Part shown: piece by piece, positions 34,910-50,134 of the stretch
Layout: every line of letters starts with the position of its first letter
Numbering within the stretch: position 1 is the first letter of the stretch
Source: Xylogone sp. PMI_703
Lineage: Eukaryota > Ascomycota > Leotiomycetes
Direction: 5' to 3'
Assembly: GCA_021399445.1 (NCBI GenBank)
Contig: JAJTUQ010000005.1
Span: 3,906,001 to 3,970,000 of the forward strand
Length of the DNA stretch: 64,000 nt
Translations under genes and position numbers: made by a program
Notes under the pieces: model-generated
Database searches by the model: none
What the model was told of the DNA's origin: nothing
Seen by the model: the letters and a program-made list of their open reading frames with translations, nothing else

Positions 34910-37900
34910 ATGGACGCAGATGGCGCAGACTTAGGAAGCCTACAGAGACATCAACAAGGAGGTCCTTTGAATGATCTTCCCGACGAAATATTAGAAATTA
35001 TACATCTTCAACAGTCGCCAGTTTTTCTTGAGACTCTTGCGAATGCGGCACTTCAACCAACATTAACACTTAAATTATTCCTGCGATTTGAAGCAGTTTT
35101 TGCCGACTCATGCGCGCGATGGATATCTAGTCCTACAATTGGACTCCAAAATAATGCAGTTATTCAGGCTTTTGCGCGGATTCTTCCCCTGGCCGCGCAC
35201 CTATCTACCTACCTCGAGACATACCTCTCAAATACAGATTCATCTACTACAGAAGATGACCGGCGTTATCCAAGGATATATTGTCTAACGAAAAATAATG
35301 ATTGGCTAGTTGATCAATTGGATAATGTTCAATTGCAACGAATCCTACTTGCAGCCCTGCGGCTCCTTCGATTCGACAAGTATGTCTACTCTCGGGCCGT
35401 TTCACGGTCTTGGATTCAGAAGCTCTTCCAACACGAAGATAGAGCGGTAAAATACTTGGCTGTCCGGATATTTTGCGATCTCCATAGTGTATCTGAGCTC
35501 AAATTGGAAGAAATGGTGCTGAAATATGTGGGCAAAGATGACCCTATCATGGGTGATTTGGATGGCGAACTTTTCGATTATGCTTTTCTAAGCCTTTATG
35601 AGCGGAGAAGGATTAAAAAAAGCATACAGATGCGAAGGAAACTACAAAGTTCTATGAAAAAATTAGAATCCCATAATCTAGACGCACTCTCTCCGTTTGT
35701 AGCACGATACACCAATACTCTTCTTCCTAGACCCAAGGGGCCGCCAAACCGGATAGCGGAACTTGTCCCCACTGTTACCACCACGAAGAATATGGAGATA
35801 TTTGCTAGATCCCTCCTTTCTTCTTCCCCAATCCTGCTCCATGGACTTGCGGGCTCTGGAAAAACGTCGTTAGTCAACCATTTCGCCTGTGAACTTGGGC
35901 TAGAGTCGAAGATAGTCACGATGCATCTGAATGAGCAGACGGATGCGAAAATGCTTATTGGGATGTATGCAGCTGGCTCAAAACCTGGCTCTTTTAAGTG
36001 GCGGCCTGGTGTTTTAACTACAGCGGTAAAAGAGGGCAGATGGGTATTCATTGAGGATCTTGATCGGGCTCCCAACGAGGTTGTCAGTGTAATACTGCCT
36101 CTAATAGAAAGAGGGGAGCTGCTTATTCCTAGCCGCGGAGAAACAATAAAAGCCGGTCGTGGATTCCGTCTTCTTGCGAGCATTCGGACTTCTCTCAGCA
36201 TTACTGGACAGGAGATAGCACCGGCAGCTAATATGCTTGGAAATCGCCTTTGGCAGCATGTACCTGTGTCAATGCCTCCTCAGGAGGAATTCGTAGAGAT
36301 TGTTTATGGAAAGTATCCTTTACTTCACTCATTTCTTCCGAAAATCATCGCGGTATATAATGGGGTATATCAATTATTTCATACCTTGGGACTGGTAGCA
36401 AAGACGTCCTCCAATCGTCCAACTACCCCTCGAGATCTTTTAAAGTGGTGCCGCAGATTGAATGACATGCTAGTAGCCGCGGGGATACACAAAGGAGACG
36501 AGTTGATCAGCGAATTTATGGAATACGAGATGTTCAAAGAAGCTGTAGATTGTTTTGCTGGTAGCTTACCAACAATTGCTAGTCGGAAAATAGTTATATC
36601 AACTATTGCTCAGGAAATGCACATCGCTCCTGAACGTGTAGAGCATTTTATGGAGTCTTACATACCGAAATATGATGAGACATTAACGGATCTCTCAGTT
36701 GGAAGAGCCCGCCTTTCGAAAAGACCAGCAGGACGGATACAGGGCCCATCTCTCAAAAAATCACGACCTTTTGCAAACACCACTCATGCTAAAAGGTTGC
36801 TTGAGCAGGTTGGAGTTGCTGTTCGAATGTCGGAACCTGTACTACTCGTTGGGGAGACTGGTATTGGGAAGACTACTGTCGTCCAACAACTTGCTGACCG
36901 GTTAGGTTACAAGCTAACGGCTGTCAATATGTCTCAACAGAGTGAAGTCGGCGATCTTCTTGGAGGCTTTAAGCCAGTCAATGTACGAAGTTTGGCCGTA
37001 CCTCTAAAAGAGGAGTTTGATGAACTCTTTTCTGCGACAGGAATTTCTGTAAGCAAAAATCAGAAGTACATTGATCAACTGAATAAGTATATAACGAAAA
37101 GCCAATGGAGCAAAGCATCCAAGTTGTGGCACGAGGCTCCGAAAATGTTTGAGAAGATAGTCTCAGAATTGTCAAGAAAGGAAACCGCTAAGCAGGTCTC
37201 TGAAATTGAGCAGCCATACAAACGGCGTAAGACGGAGTCGAGGCTTCAATCGCTTTTACTTCTCAAACCTCGCTGGGAGAGGTTTGTGGATAGCCTTAAT
37301 CAGTTCGATATCCAGCTCTCTGGTGGCTCGAAAGGTTTTGCATTTACCTTTGTCGAGGGTAATATTGTCAAAGCTGCCCGGAATGGTGATTGGGTCTTGC
37401 TGGACGAGATCAATCTATCCAGCCCTGATACTCTTGAAAGTATAGCGGACTTACTACATAGCGAAGATGGTAGCAGACCATCTATTTTATTATCTGAAAC
37501 TGGTGAAATCGAGAGAGTATACGCACACCCTAATTTCCGAATTTTTGGCGCCATGAATCCCGCAACTGATGTGGGCAAGAAAGACCTGCCAATGGGACTA
37601 CGTTCCAGATTTACAGAGATATATGTCGATAGCCCTGATAAAAGTTTAGATGACCTTCTTAGTGTTATTCGAGCATATGTAAGTGGTGTCAACAGCAATG
37701 ATGAACGACTGGCATCGGATGTTGCAGCACTATATATGAATACGAAAAGGCTGGCAGATGAAAAGCGAATAGTGGATGGAGCAAATCAGGTACCGCATTT
37801 CAGTCTTCGTACTCTCACAAGAGTCCTTGCATATGCTACTGAAATTGCTCCATCATATGGCCTTCGACGAGCATTATACGAGGGCTTCTCTATGGGATTT

Positions 37901-40900
37901 CTCACACTACTCAATAGGGAATCTGAGCGTATGCTTATACCTTTAATCAGCCATCATCTGCTTGATAACCATGGAAATGCACGATCCCTCTTGGCACAGG
38001 CACCCCGGTTGCCACAGGATGGGCGGCAGTACGTGAGATTCACGAATAAAAAGGGGGACAGACAATACTGGATGTTGAAAGGTGAAGAGTCGCCTCAAGA
38101 GCAGCCTCATTATATTATTACACCATCTGTGGAACGGAACATCTTAAATCTTGTTCGTGCTACTTCTACCCGCCGCTTCCCAATATTGCTCCAAGGGCCA
38201 ACTTCTGCGGGAAAAACAAGCATGATAGAATATCTTGCAAAATTTAGCGGAAATAAGTTTGTTAGAATCAACAATCATGAACACACAGATTTGCAAGAGT
38301 ATCTGGGGACATATGTCACGGGTCCTGATGGCCAGCTTCACTTTCAGGAAGGCCTACTTGTAAAAGCTCTGCGCCAGGGTCACTGGATCGTTTTAGATGA
38401 GTTGAATTTATGTCCTGGTGATGTGCTCGAAGCCTTGAACAGACTCCTTGACGATAACCGTGAGCTTCTCATTCCTGAAACTCAAGAGATCGTCCGGCCA
38501 CATGAAAACTTCATGTTATTTGCAACACAAAATCCGGCTGGTCTATACGGCGGTAGGAAGGCACTTTCACGAGCTTTTCGAAACCGGTTTCTGGAGTTAC
38601 ATTTCGATGATATACCCGAGGATGAACTGGACATAATACTGGAAAAGAGAAGCCAGAAGGTAGCACCTTCAGATTGTAGAAGGATTGTACAAGTCTACAA
38701 AGAGCTTTCTGTTTTACGACAATCCAACAGATTGTTCGAGCAGAAAGACAGTTTTGCTACGCTGCGAGATCTTTTCCGGTGGGCCTTAAGAGATGCGGAC
38801 AGTAGAGAAGAACTCGCGGAAAATGGTTACATGCTTCTTGCTGAAAGAGTCCGAAATTTGGATGAGAAGAAGGCTGTGAAGGAAGTTATAGAAAGAGTGA
38901 TGAAAGTGAAGCTCGATCTAGACCATCTATACGATGCCAAGCGATCCCCTGAAATTACTGCATACGATGCTACGGAAAATCGCTATGGGATTGTTTGGAC
39001 TCGGGCTATGCGGCGAATTTATGTGCTTGTGGCGCATGCCCTTCGCAATAATGAACCAGTTCTACTTGTTGGTGAGACTGGTTGTGGCAAGACTACAGTC
39101 TGCCAGATGTTGGCGGATGCATTTGGGAAGGAGCTTCACATTGTCAATGCTCACCAGAATACAGAAACAGGAGATCTAATCGGAGCTCAGAGGCCAGTTA
39201 GGAATCGTAATGCTATTTTAGATCAACTCACGTATGATATTACTGCAGCTCTAGAGATATTGGGTAATAGGTCATCAAAAGGGCTCGAAGAACTGACCAT
39301 GGCATATGAGAATTTGCAGTTATCTGATATTGAGAAACTCCCTAATGATTTACGAGAACGTATCAATTCGAATATGCATAGGTCAAAATCTTTGTTTGAG
39401 TGGTCAGATGGCAGTCTTGTTCAAGCTATGAGGCAAGGTCAATATTTTCTCCTAGATGAGATATCTCTGGCTAGCGATTCTGTTTTGGAACGGATGAACT
39501 CTGTTTTGGAGTCTCATCGCACAATACTGTTAGCTGAAAAAGGAGTTGATGATTCCTTTATTGAGGCCACTGGAGGATTTCAATTCTTTGCCACTATGAA
39601 TCCTGGTGGTGATTATGGGAAAAGAGAGCTCTCTCCTGCCTTGCGGAACAGATTCACCGAAATTTGGGTACCGTCTCTATCCGAGCACGACGATGTATTG
39701 GAGATTGTGAGGTCGAAGCTGAATTCGCAATTACAAAGCTTTGCTCAAGCCATGGTTCATTTTGCTGAGTGGTTTGGTCAAAATTTTCGCTCTTCATCCT
39801 CAACATCAATCTCTGTTCGTGATATTTTGGCATGGGTAAAATTTGTCAATGAATGCGATTTCTCTGACCCATACTCTGCCGTACTTCATGGTGCAGCCAT
39901 GGTTTATATTGATACTCTTGGCGCAAATCCTTCTGCACTGCTTGCCATAAATGCAGATACCATTCAACAAGAACGAGAGAGATGTCTAGATCAACTTGGC
40001 AGTTTGCTGGGTCACGATATGCGAAGCATCTATTTCGAGCCGATAGACGTGGAGAACACAGAACAGCACATCAAAATTGGTGGTTTCTCGATAAAGAAGA
40101 CTTCAGAAGTTCAAGTAGATCCCGGGTTTGCATTTGGAGCCCCGACTACAACACTTAATGCTATGAGGATAATGCGCGGGCTTCAGGTATCCAAACCTAT
40201 TCTTGTCGAGGGTAGTCCTGGGGTTGGCAAAACTACTCTAGTCACAGCATTGGCAAAAGTATGTGGCAAACAGTTGACCAGAATCAATCTTTCTGAGCAA
40301 ACGGATCTTATGGACCTATTCGGTTCTGATATTCCAGTCGAAGGAGCAGAAGCAGGCTATTTTGCTTGGCGGGATGCACCATTTCTCCGTGCCATGCAAA
40401 ATGGGGAATGGGTGTTACTTGACGAAATAAATCTAGCACAGCAGTCTGTTCTTGAAGGACTGAACGCATGTCTTGACCACCGTGGTGAAGTTTATATTTC
40501 TGAACTTGACCAAACATTCAAACGACATCCTAATTTTTTTGTCTTCGCAGCCCAGAATCCCCATCACCAAGGTGGTGGGAGAAAAGGCCTTCCAAGTTCT
40601 TTTGTCAACAGATTTACTGTCGTGTATGCTGATATCTTGAAGCCAGCCGATATGGCGTTGATATGCGAGCATAGTTTTCCAGAAATCTCAGACGCGATGG
40701 TAAAAGTACTCATCAATTTTGTCACGCGGCTTGAGCAAGATGTTACTATCAAAAGAAGATTCGGCTCAGATGGGGGACCCTGGGAGTTTAACCTGCGGGA
40801 TGTCCTTCGCTGGTTACAGCTCCTCTCTTCTCCTAAGCCTCTTTTTGCTGCCAAGACACCCGAAGATTTTCTGGACCTTATTTTTAGACAACGTTTCAGG

Positions 40901-43900
40901 ACCCCAAAAGATCGAGAAGCTGTAAATGTGGTCTTCACGGATGTATTTGGCTATGAGGTTCCGTTCCGCAGTTTCTTCCATAATATTAGTATCACTGCCT
41001 ATCAGGTCGGCATGGCATATATGCGAAGAGATGATTTTATCCAGCGGATATCTTTCCCTGCGATTGATATCCGTACCCGTCTGCCTGAAATTGAATCCGT
41101 CATGATATGCGTAGAGCAGAATTTGCCGTGTATCCTTGTGGGGCCGTCAGGGTCCGGAAAATCGACGCTTATCGAGCACGTTGCCGCAGCAAAAGGTGTA
41201 TCACCAATTGTATTTCCTCTTAATGCAGATATAGACACTATGGATCTCGTGGGTGGCTTTGAACAAGTCGATCCACATAGAGAAGTGAGTACTTTCCTGG
41301 AAGAGTTAAGTGATTTCCTCATACACTCGCTGTTGGCCTCCTTGCCAGGGGAGGTACCAACCGAGATCCCCGAAATCTTAGAGCTACTAAATCATGATGA
41401 TCGAAACTCAACTTTGTATCTCTCTCATTTGTGCCATTTTCTTGGGTCACTCTCGAAACATATTCCATCTCCAGCTATGAGGTACTTCGCGGATACCTGC
41501 AAAAGCTTTGTTGATCAACCAAAATCCCTCGAAAATGCAAGATTTGAATGGGTGGATGGTGTTTTAATAAAAGCACTGGAACAAGGCAAGTGGCTGATAC
41601 TCGATAATGCTAATCTCTGTAGTGCATCTGTATTAGATAGACTTAACTCTCTACTCGAGCCTAATGGCTTTCTTAGTATCAACGAACACTGTGGGGCAGA
41701 TGGTGAGCCTAGAATTATTCGACCACACCCTGATTTCAAAATATTTTTGACTATGGATCCACGGTTTGGTGAGCTATCAAGGGCAATGAGAAACCGTGCT
41801 ATCGAGATATTTCTAAGCCCTTTCTCTATTGGCATGGACCTTGACATTACACCTTCAACTGGAAATTTCAATCTGGAATCAACGCTTTCAAGATATGAAT
41901 TTTTTATAGAGGCTTTGGACACTAATACATCTGATCAAGAATATGCTCAGCAGCTACAACAAGTAGCGTTGGATAACCTTTCTTGGGCTGATCTGCCAAT
42001 GCTTTGGAGGTTTACAGAAGCCATACCCAAAGTTTTAACAGGATACACATTGGCCTTGAACATTCATAAGCTGTGTCAATATTATATACAGCTGTATCAA
42101 TCTGAAGGGGATTTAGCCTTAAGACTTACTGTCGGGGATCTATTAGGCTCAATTTCACAGATAGCAAATATATCAGTCGGCTTCAGAGACGCACAGGTTA
42201 GTGACCGTGCCGTCCCTTTACCTTTATATACATGTACTGATAGCATAAATAAATACGTAGATCATTCATCCGCTCCAAAATTCGCCTCTGGTATCCTTAC
42301 TCCAGCCAGTTATCCATGGAACAGTATTATATAATACTGCGGATCGAAGACATGGTGTGGCAGCTGTATATTGGCTTGCAGCTATCTTTGAAGCCAAGAT
42401 GGACCTATATGCCGCGCTAGAAGCGATAACATCTGAAGAATCGACTGTTACCAGCGTCAAGCCGTCCAAAATGAATCGTCTTCAGCGCTCTCTTGTTAGC
42501 GCACGAGTGGCTGCTGTTGCAAGGGATTCAACAGTCCATGTTTCAAAATTTCTAAAACAGGCGTTGGTAACTCTGGACGAATATTTGCGCACTAATACTA
42601 GCATTCGTGCTGGCTGGGAGGTCTGTTTGAAATTATATATAAAGCTTCTTATACTAATACTGCTCTAGTATCGAAGTAAAGTCATCTTCTGGTTTCTTCA
42701 GTACTGGTGGGATACTTTTGAATTAGTCACTACCCATGAATTCGAGGAGTCAACATTTCAAGCACACCTTACAATAGGAGAGAACTTGTTCAATAACATA
42801 TCAAACCAATACCAAGACTCTGGGAAAGATGGCCTCGTTATATCGTCCTTGAACGCCCTCCGCACCAATTTCCACTCAGGGTTCAGCCTGTCAACGGGTC
42901 TAAGTATGGAGACTCTTTGGAACGAATTCAGGCCTCTTGTTCCCTCGGATCTTACTACTATAGAGGTCCTAGCACAGATGGAATATCTTGCAATTCGATT
43001 TGATAGACTCAAATGGAAGACAACGGTATCTCTCTCAGAAATCAGCAATGTTACGACGTCCTTCCTTAGAGCGTACCGTGGCATTCTCTGTTCTGATATG
43101 GATGGCTCAAATCTTGTCGAGGCGCTACAGGCTGAAATCAACAAAATTGAGGTTGCAATCGATCCAGATGCCCAGGAGAGTAAACCATATCTGGCAGGTT
43201 TGTTTGATACTTTTAGGAAATTTCTCGTTGTCGAAACCCTTTCAAGTGGCAAGCTACGCGCATCTCCAGTGGATATGAATGTAGTGATCCTATCAGATCA
43301 TGCAACGGTATCAGAGATGCAGTGGTGCACTTCGAACAAGAGTTCGGAGTCATTACAGTTAATGGGCCAGATATGGCAAAATGATAAAACGGCACAACCA
43401 ATGACGGGTACTTTTTCTGGTGCTCTATTGCAAAAGCTCAATCATATCAGCGAAGTGGATATGAAATCGTTGAAGTTATTAGAGATCGAGATACCGGTTA
43501 TGGGGGAAAATGTGGCACTTCATAGTGGAATACTATGCAAAAACCATCTTTTGGACCTCACAGTCGCGTTAGATCATCTCCTTATTGAAGTAGCTGATGC
43601 TCATGGTGATCAGATTGGTGGAATTTATGCGCAGTTTCTGAAGTCCACACAATCTATGGCTGGTTCAAAGAATGTTGATATTACTTGCTCATCAGGTTAT
43701 GCTCATGCTCGGGACATAGCTAACTCCTACTCCACCGAGCTTCCCGCACACTTTCGGCAAGCTTTTACAGATCACCTGGCCATCGCAGCGACTGGAGTAC
43801 AGTCATCAATTCATGAACAGGACACTAGGTTGGAGAAGTTATCTTTAGCTTGGGTACATTTTGCAATGGGGTTCATAATCTTATATGTTCCTGATCGCGA

Positions 43901-46900
43901 ATTTGACCCTGTAAAGCGAGGGCAGCTTGAGTGTTTGAGACATGAGAAAATGAGGAAGACACTACATCAGAAACTTACAGCCTTGAAACACTTTGAAGAC
44001 ATTTTTAGTGGACAAAACACTAGTCGTAGATGTCTCTGGATCGAGACCCAAATTCGGGATTTAGGTGAATGGAGTGAGATGCTGCCAGAAATTGTCAGGC
44101 CTAAGATATCTAAACTAGATCAACTCCAAGGAGAGTTTACCAACCTCCTGACTACCGTCATCGATTCAAAGCCACACATGAAACTATTGGACCTTTTCTC
44201 AAGGAAAGATGAAATCGCGATACAAGAGATAAAGCTGATGCTAAGCAACATTTCGAAGATTATTGACAGGTTATCTTATTCTTTCAAGGAATATCGCGAC
44301 TTGACAACTACAGCAATCAGTATACTGCAATCTTTACAGCTCGGCCTTTCTCTTGCTCTGCACAGTTTATCTGATTCACCTCTCAAAAGCAGTCCTACGT
44401 TAGCACTTACTAGAGCCATTCCATTTCTTGGAGGCGGTCCTATCGAAATTTCAGAAGATATTTACATGAATAATCCCATCGAATACCTAGCATATCTAGC
44501 TGTTTCTGCATCTACTAAGGATGTTTTCTCATTCTCATCCCACCTCCGCCAATCATTATTCAAGACCGTTCATACCTGTTACACCAAATGGCAGAAGCAA
44601 CTTGACGCGGATCGCCTTGAGACTGGATCCAAGAGCAGACTTTATCGCTTTAGAGGAAGCGCCGAGGATGAGGAAGAAGAAGTACAGGAAGAATTTGACG
44701 AGCTCTTCCCATCATATGATAACAGTCACTCTGAAACACCCAAAAAAGTTTCTTCGGTTGAAACTGCTAGGATGGCCGCAATTAAGCTAGCTGCGGTGCA
44801 TGAAGAGATATTCTTAGGTGACAAACTACCATCTAAACAAATATTGGATCTTATTCAGCAGATTTCTTCCAAGGTTGGAAGGGAATATACCGAGAACTGG
44901 ATCGACGACCAACGGCACTTGACATCGAATCTTCTACCAGGAGTAATATTATCGTTGCATGACGCAGCTATATCCCTAAATGCGAACAAAGTAAGCTCAG
45001 ACACATACAACTTCTATGTTGATGAAAACCTACCCGAGGTTCGCAAGCTCGTCAGCTTAATACAGCAGATCCAAATACGATTCCATCAATTGCAACAAGT
45101 TGATGAAATAAGCCATATGCAGCCACTGAGGGACGTTCTCGAGTCCTGTAGAGAACTTCTAGAACTTCGTTACACAGAACCTTTGGCTAAGATCATTACG
45201 AAAGTCGAACAGGTACATAAGTTTATGCATGAATGGCAGTTCGGGGGTTGGGCTAGTCGTGCTAATTCAGCCCTGCAACTCTATGATAGTATCACATCTA
45301 CCATTGTCAACTGGCGCCGCCTTGAATTGTCAACATGGGCAAAGTTATTTGATATGGAAATCAAGAAGTGCAATGATGATGCGAAGTCATGGTGGTTTAT
45401 TGCTTATCAAGTTGTAATAGCGGTACCAATAACGATGGAGTCGGAAGAAGAGCTGCGGACCTACTCCCAAATACTCCTCAAAGACCTTGAGGCATACTTT
45501 GCAACTGCTATTATAGGACAATTTATTGAGCGGCTACGCTTACTGAAACAGTTGGAGAGACACCTTAAACTCCTTGCAGCAGATATACCATCTATGTCAA
45601 TTATTCACAACGCAATTGCAAACTTTATCTCCGTATACACATATTATGTGAAGCCGGTAGAAGATACTATCAAAAAGGGTCGCGTGTCACTCGAAAAATC
45701 CATGCGGGATGTCTTGTTACTCGCAAGCTGGAAGGACACAAATATCATCGCATTGAGAGACAGTGCCAAACGATCTCATCATAAATTATTCAAGCTCGTG
45801 CGCAAATTCCGGTCTCTCCTTGGAGAACCTATGCAGAGTATCCTGAGTCAAGAGCTACCAGACACCGGTGTTGAAGACCTGGCCGCATCTCCGTATGTAA
45901 CGGAGGTCCGACCTCCTACTATCAACCAGCTTGCCATGGAACAATGCAAGCTAAAAGTCCCAGGGTGGACAGAAAGACCAAAGAGATTCGTGAACGTATC
46001 GAAGACTCTAAAAATAATGGAAGACATGGCTACAATCCCGGGTGAAGCTGTCAATATTTCTGAATATATTGAATCTTTCATAGGAAATATTATAACTTCA
46101 TCGGCAGAACTACGCAAATTAACCCCATCTGTTCTCAACGATGACAATAAGGTCATGGTCAAACATCTCAAAACTAGGAAGCGAAAACTGCTCGCCGATA
46201 CCTTAAAGGAGCTTCGCATAATGGGAGTCAAATTCAATTTGAGTGTTGACTCCCTTCTCAAGCAGGACTCGACATCTAAGGTTCTTGCAGCCACTCAACA
46301 CCTTAATATGACAAATGGGCCCAACTCCAAGGACATAGACTATTATTTCTATAAGACTTTAGATCTCATGCAAGGAGTTAGAGGAGCGTCCCGAGACCAC
46401 TCGGAGGATCTAAGTAGTGCGGAAATTTCACGGAGTATCGGATTCCTCGAAGGACTTCTTCAGGCGGTTTCAGCGCAACGCGACGACCTTGCACTAGCAA
46501 TAAGAGATCTCAAGATAATTGAAGAGAAAGTAGACATGGGGAAGTCATTATGGTCTCCGGAGATCTACGTCCGGAATTCTGCAGCAACAGCGACACACGA
46601 AGACATGTTGCAATGGCTACCAACTATTTTCCAAGTTGCAATTGATCTAATTGGTATCAATGACAAGCTAGGGAAAATAGAGTCCAAGGAAATTGTTTCC
46701 ACAATTGAGAAGTGGAGAGTTACCTTCGTTGACTATTCCAACAAATGGACTACTATGCCTCCATTACCTAAAAGCGTTTCGTCGACGGTACGAGAGGAGC
46801 TTAAGAGCGCAATCGAGAATTCTTCTAAGGAGCTAAACCGGTATTTACAATATACTATGGATGAGGATGAAAATTTACGCTTCATACTTGGACAGATCCT

Positions 46901-49900
46901 TCCGTGGACTAAGATTTCGTCTGATCCAAATATCACTGTAAGGGCCAACACTAAGGAAACTACACATCTCAGTGACAAGCTATCTGAGACTTGTGATGTT
47001 ATCTTAGTTGCTATCGAGAAGTATAAAAAAATAATCGACAGTCTGCCCACCTCAACGGATGAACACGGATGGTTTGTCAAAGCTAGCAGTATCATCTCGA
47101 AGGCCATCGTCTCCCTTCATTCAGCAAATGTTATCAATGAATTGGAAGGAACATACCAGATTTTTGCTGCACTTAACCTCTCCAATGATAAAATTAGTAG
47201 TCTCTCATGCGCTATTTTCACATCTACCTTTCCGATAATCCAACAATATTGCAACATATTACATGAAGCTGTAGCTAGGTATAAAGAGTTATACCGCACG
47301 AGCTGTAAGATGTCATATATTCTAGCTAAGAACTTCAACCAACTTGCTTCACAAGGATTCTGTACTCCATCAGAAAAGTCTGAAACCGAGGAAGGAAAGT
47401 CAGAAAAGCTTGAAGGCGGTACCGGGCTTGGCGATGGAGAAGGTGCTGAAGATATCAGCAAGGATATTCAGGATGATGAGGACCTAAGTGAACTTGCACA
47501 ACAACCTAATGAAGCCAGTGGTGAAGGAATTGAAGATGAAAAGGATGCAGTGGATATGGCAGATGATGAACTAGAAGGCGAGATAGGTGACAGTGAACAA
47601 AAAGAGGAGGAAGAGGGAAATAACTCAGAGGGTGGTGAGGACAGTGGTGAAGACATGGATGAAGAAATAGGGGACGTTGATGATCTGGATCCAACTGCTG
47701 TTGATGAGAAGATGTGGGATGGTGAGAACGACCAGAATGATAAAGAACAAGAAAGCGACAAATCCAAGGGAAAAGCAAATAAAGAAGAGCAGGTAGCATC
47801 GGAGGCCGAGAAAAAGGAGACAGGAGATGACAATGGAGGTGACAATGCAGACGAAGAGGAAATGGTCGCAGAGGAGCAAAGTGAAGAGGTTAGACAGGAT
47901 GAAGCTGAAAAACATGATCCTCACGCTGAGGATGCGGAGGCATTAGAGTTGCCTGACGAGATGGAGCTAGATGGGAATGATGAAAAGAGAAGCGATGGAG
48001 GAAGTGAGGACGAACTGGACGAGCTCTCCGATATAGAAGATGACACTAAAGCAGAGCAAGTTGAAGAAGGAGCTGAGAGAGACGTAGACAATGCAGAAGC
48101 TCAGGAAGACCAAGAGCTCGATATGGAAATGGATGAAATAAATCTAGATGAACAGACTTCGGAACAAGATCAGCAAAAAACAGACGATGTTGGTGAGAAA
48201 CAGGAAGATCAGGGCGAGGAGCCGGAAATACAAAATGAAGACGGTCTTCTTCGAGATCGTGCTGAAGAAGCAACGACAGATACCGAAGATGCCCAGCCAA
48301 GTGATGTATTAGGGGTTGGGGAGGATCAAGACGAAAATCAAGACCAGGATGACAACCAGGCAACCAACACAGCACAGCGTGATGAAGGTGAAAAAGGCAC
48401 TGATCCATCCAAGAAGAACGAATCCGTCGGGCAGGATGGAGAACAAGCCAAGCAAGCAAGCGGTGATGCGCCACAAGACACAGTAGACGATTCTCAGAAA
48501 AATTCCATATCTCAGCCGTTCAAGAAGCTTGGTGATGCCCTCGAGAAGTGGCATAGGCAACAAATAAAGGAACAGGACACTCAGGAACTCGAAGGACAAG
48601 ACAAAGATCAAAATATTGATCTGAGTGCGGAGAACCAAGAGCTTCGCCATCTTCAAGATGACGAAGCTGATACTGATATGCAAGCTATGGGTACAGCGAC
48701 GGAGGATCAAGTTCGTCCTCTGGATGAGTCGATGGCTATTGACGGCGAAACTAAAGAGATGCCGGAAGATTTCCAGCCAGATGAGGTAGAACAAGATGAA
48801 ACACATCCGGCAGAGGCTATGGACGTTGAAGAAGATCAAGTAGAAGAACAAACATCTCCAAACGCTTACGAAGGCCGTGCTGGCGCCATAATAAAGCAAG
48901 CTCAAGAAAAGACAGAAAAGACGGAAGACGCCAATGCTCATAATAACGAAAGTATTGAAGAGGATGTAGAAGAAGTTGACAACAGACTCGAAAGTACGCA
49001 CCTTGATACCTCAGTAACTATGGAAATGTCTCGTTCTGCAGAAGAGGCGCGGGAGCAGTGGACGCACTATGAGATGCTGACTCGTCCTCTCACTCTTTCC
49101 CTAACCGAACAGCTACGTCTTATCCTCGCTCCAACGCTGGCAACGAAGATGCGAGGAGATTTCCGTACTGGAAAACGCCTCAATATCAAAAGGATCATTC
49201 CGTATATAGCATCGCAGTATAAGCGCGACAAGATCTGGATGCGTCGAAGTGTACCCTCCAAGAGAAGCTACCAGATCATGCTAGCTGTCGATGATAGTAA
49301 GAGTATGGGAGAAAGTGGAAGTGGATCTCTAGCATTCGAAACACTTGCCATGGTATCAAAAAGTCTCAGCTTGCTTGAGGTTGGAGAGATCTGTGTCCTT
49401 GGATTTGGAGAGAATGTCCGCATTGCCCACGATTTTGATATGCCATTCGGCTCTGACGCAGGTCCAAATATATTTCAAAACTTTGGCTTCCAGCAAACTC
49501 GTACAGACATTACAAAGCTTGTACGAGAGAGTATTCAGCTGTTCCGGAATGCTAGAGCGAAGGCTAGCAACAGTACCTCAGACTTATGGCAGATTGAACT
49601 CATAATCTCGGATGGAGTTTGTAATTCTTCAGAACATGAACCAATACGAAGACTGCTTAGAGAAGCTTTAGAAGAACGAATCATGATGGTCTTCATCATC
49701 GTAGACGATGTGAAGAATAAAAAGAAAGGAGAGAGTGTCATGGATCTTAAAGAGGCAAAGTTCATAAAAGACGAGATCACAGGAACCGTGAATGTCCGTC
49801 TGGAAAGATATCTGGACACCTTCCCTTTCCAGTATTATCTCATCGTTAGTGATGTCACAGAGTTACCGGGTGTTCTGGCAACACTGCTTAGGCAGTGGTT

Positions 49901-49925
49901 TTCTGAGGTTGTCGATTCATCCTAG
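34910..49925 (+). CDS. MDN1: Midasin (Mdn1/Rea1), AAA+ 60S ribosome assembly ATPase
   Basis: Three exons, 34910-42196, 42261-42620 and 42669-49925, give about 4967 aa, close to the yeast protein. Introns are 64 and 48 nt, both phase 0. Six AAA+ modules are seen by their P-loops at about residues 312 (GLAGSGKT), 648 (GETGIGKT), 1096 (GPTSAGKT), 1388 (GETGCGKT), 1768 (GSPGVGKT) and 2078 (GPSGSGKS); Walker B segments include WVLLDEINLS, WIVLDELNLC and YFLLDEISLA, while AAA6 has WLILDNANLC. A long helical linker follows, then a Glu/Asp-rich region at about residues 4120-4650, and a C-terminal MIDAS domain with VDDSKSMGES near 4756 (DxSxS metal site). Midasin strips Ytm1 and Rsa4 from pre-60S particles in nucleolus and nucleoplasm. 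The start at 34910 is the first ATG of the open frame. Confidence 0.96.
47380..49000 (+). other. Acidic low-complexity segment of midasin
   Basis: About 540 codons are dominated by Glu, Asp, Gln and Lys (for example EDEKDAVDMADDELEGEIGD and EDQDENQDQDDN). This is the known flexible D/E-rich arm between the linker and MIDAS domain. Antisense frames here are artefacts of its codon bias. Confidence 0.9.
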
Positions 49926-50134
49926 GCGTTTTAGATTTGCTTTTGGCGTTACATCTTGAATGATTGGGTCTAAAATTTCCTCTTTTTGAAAAATGAATTG
50001 TAATTAATTAGAATATGTATAATACAACTGGATGCTTTTTATGTCTGTGCTGAGCAGCCCAAAAATTGACCTCTAATCCCATCTATCCCTACAAGACCAC
50101 CGCCCTGATATCCACCGCATATGATAGTCTCAAC

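Noticed and set aside
42197..42334. Midasin frame ending at 42334 as the true C-terminus
   Set aside because: A GT donor at 42197 and an AG at 42259-42260 join it in phase to IIHPLQNSPLVSLLQPVIHG and the rest of midasin.
47468..49001. Several long antisense frames opposite the acidic part of midasin
   Set aside because: They are produced by the repeated gaa/gag/gat codons on the sense strand and encode Ser/Phe/Leu-rich nonsense.
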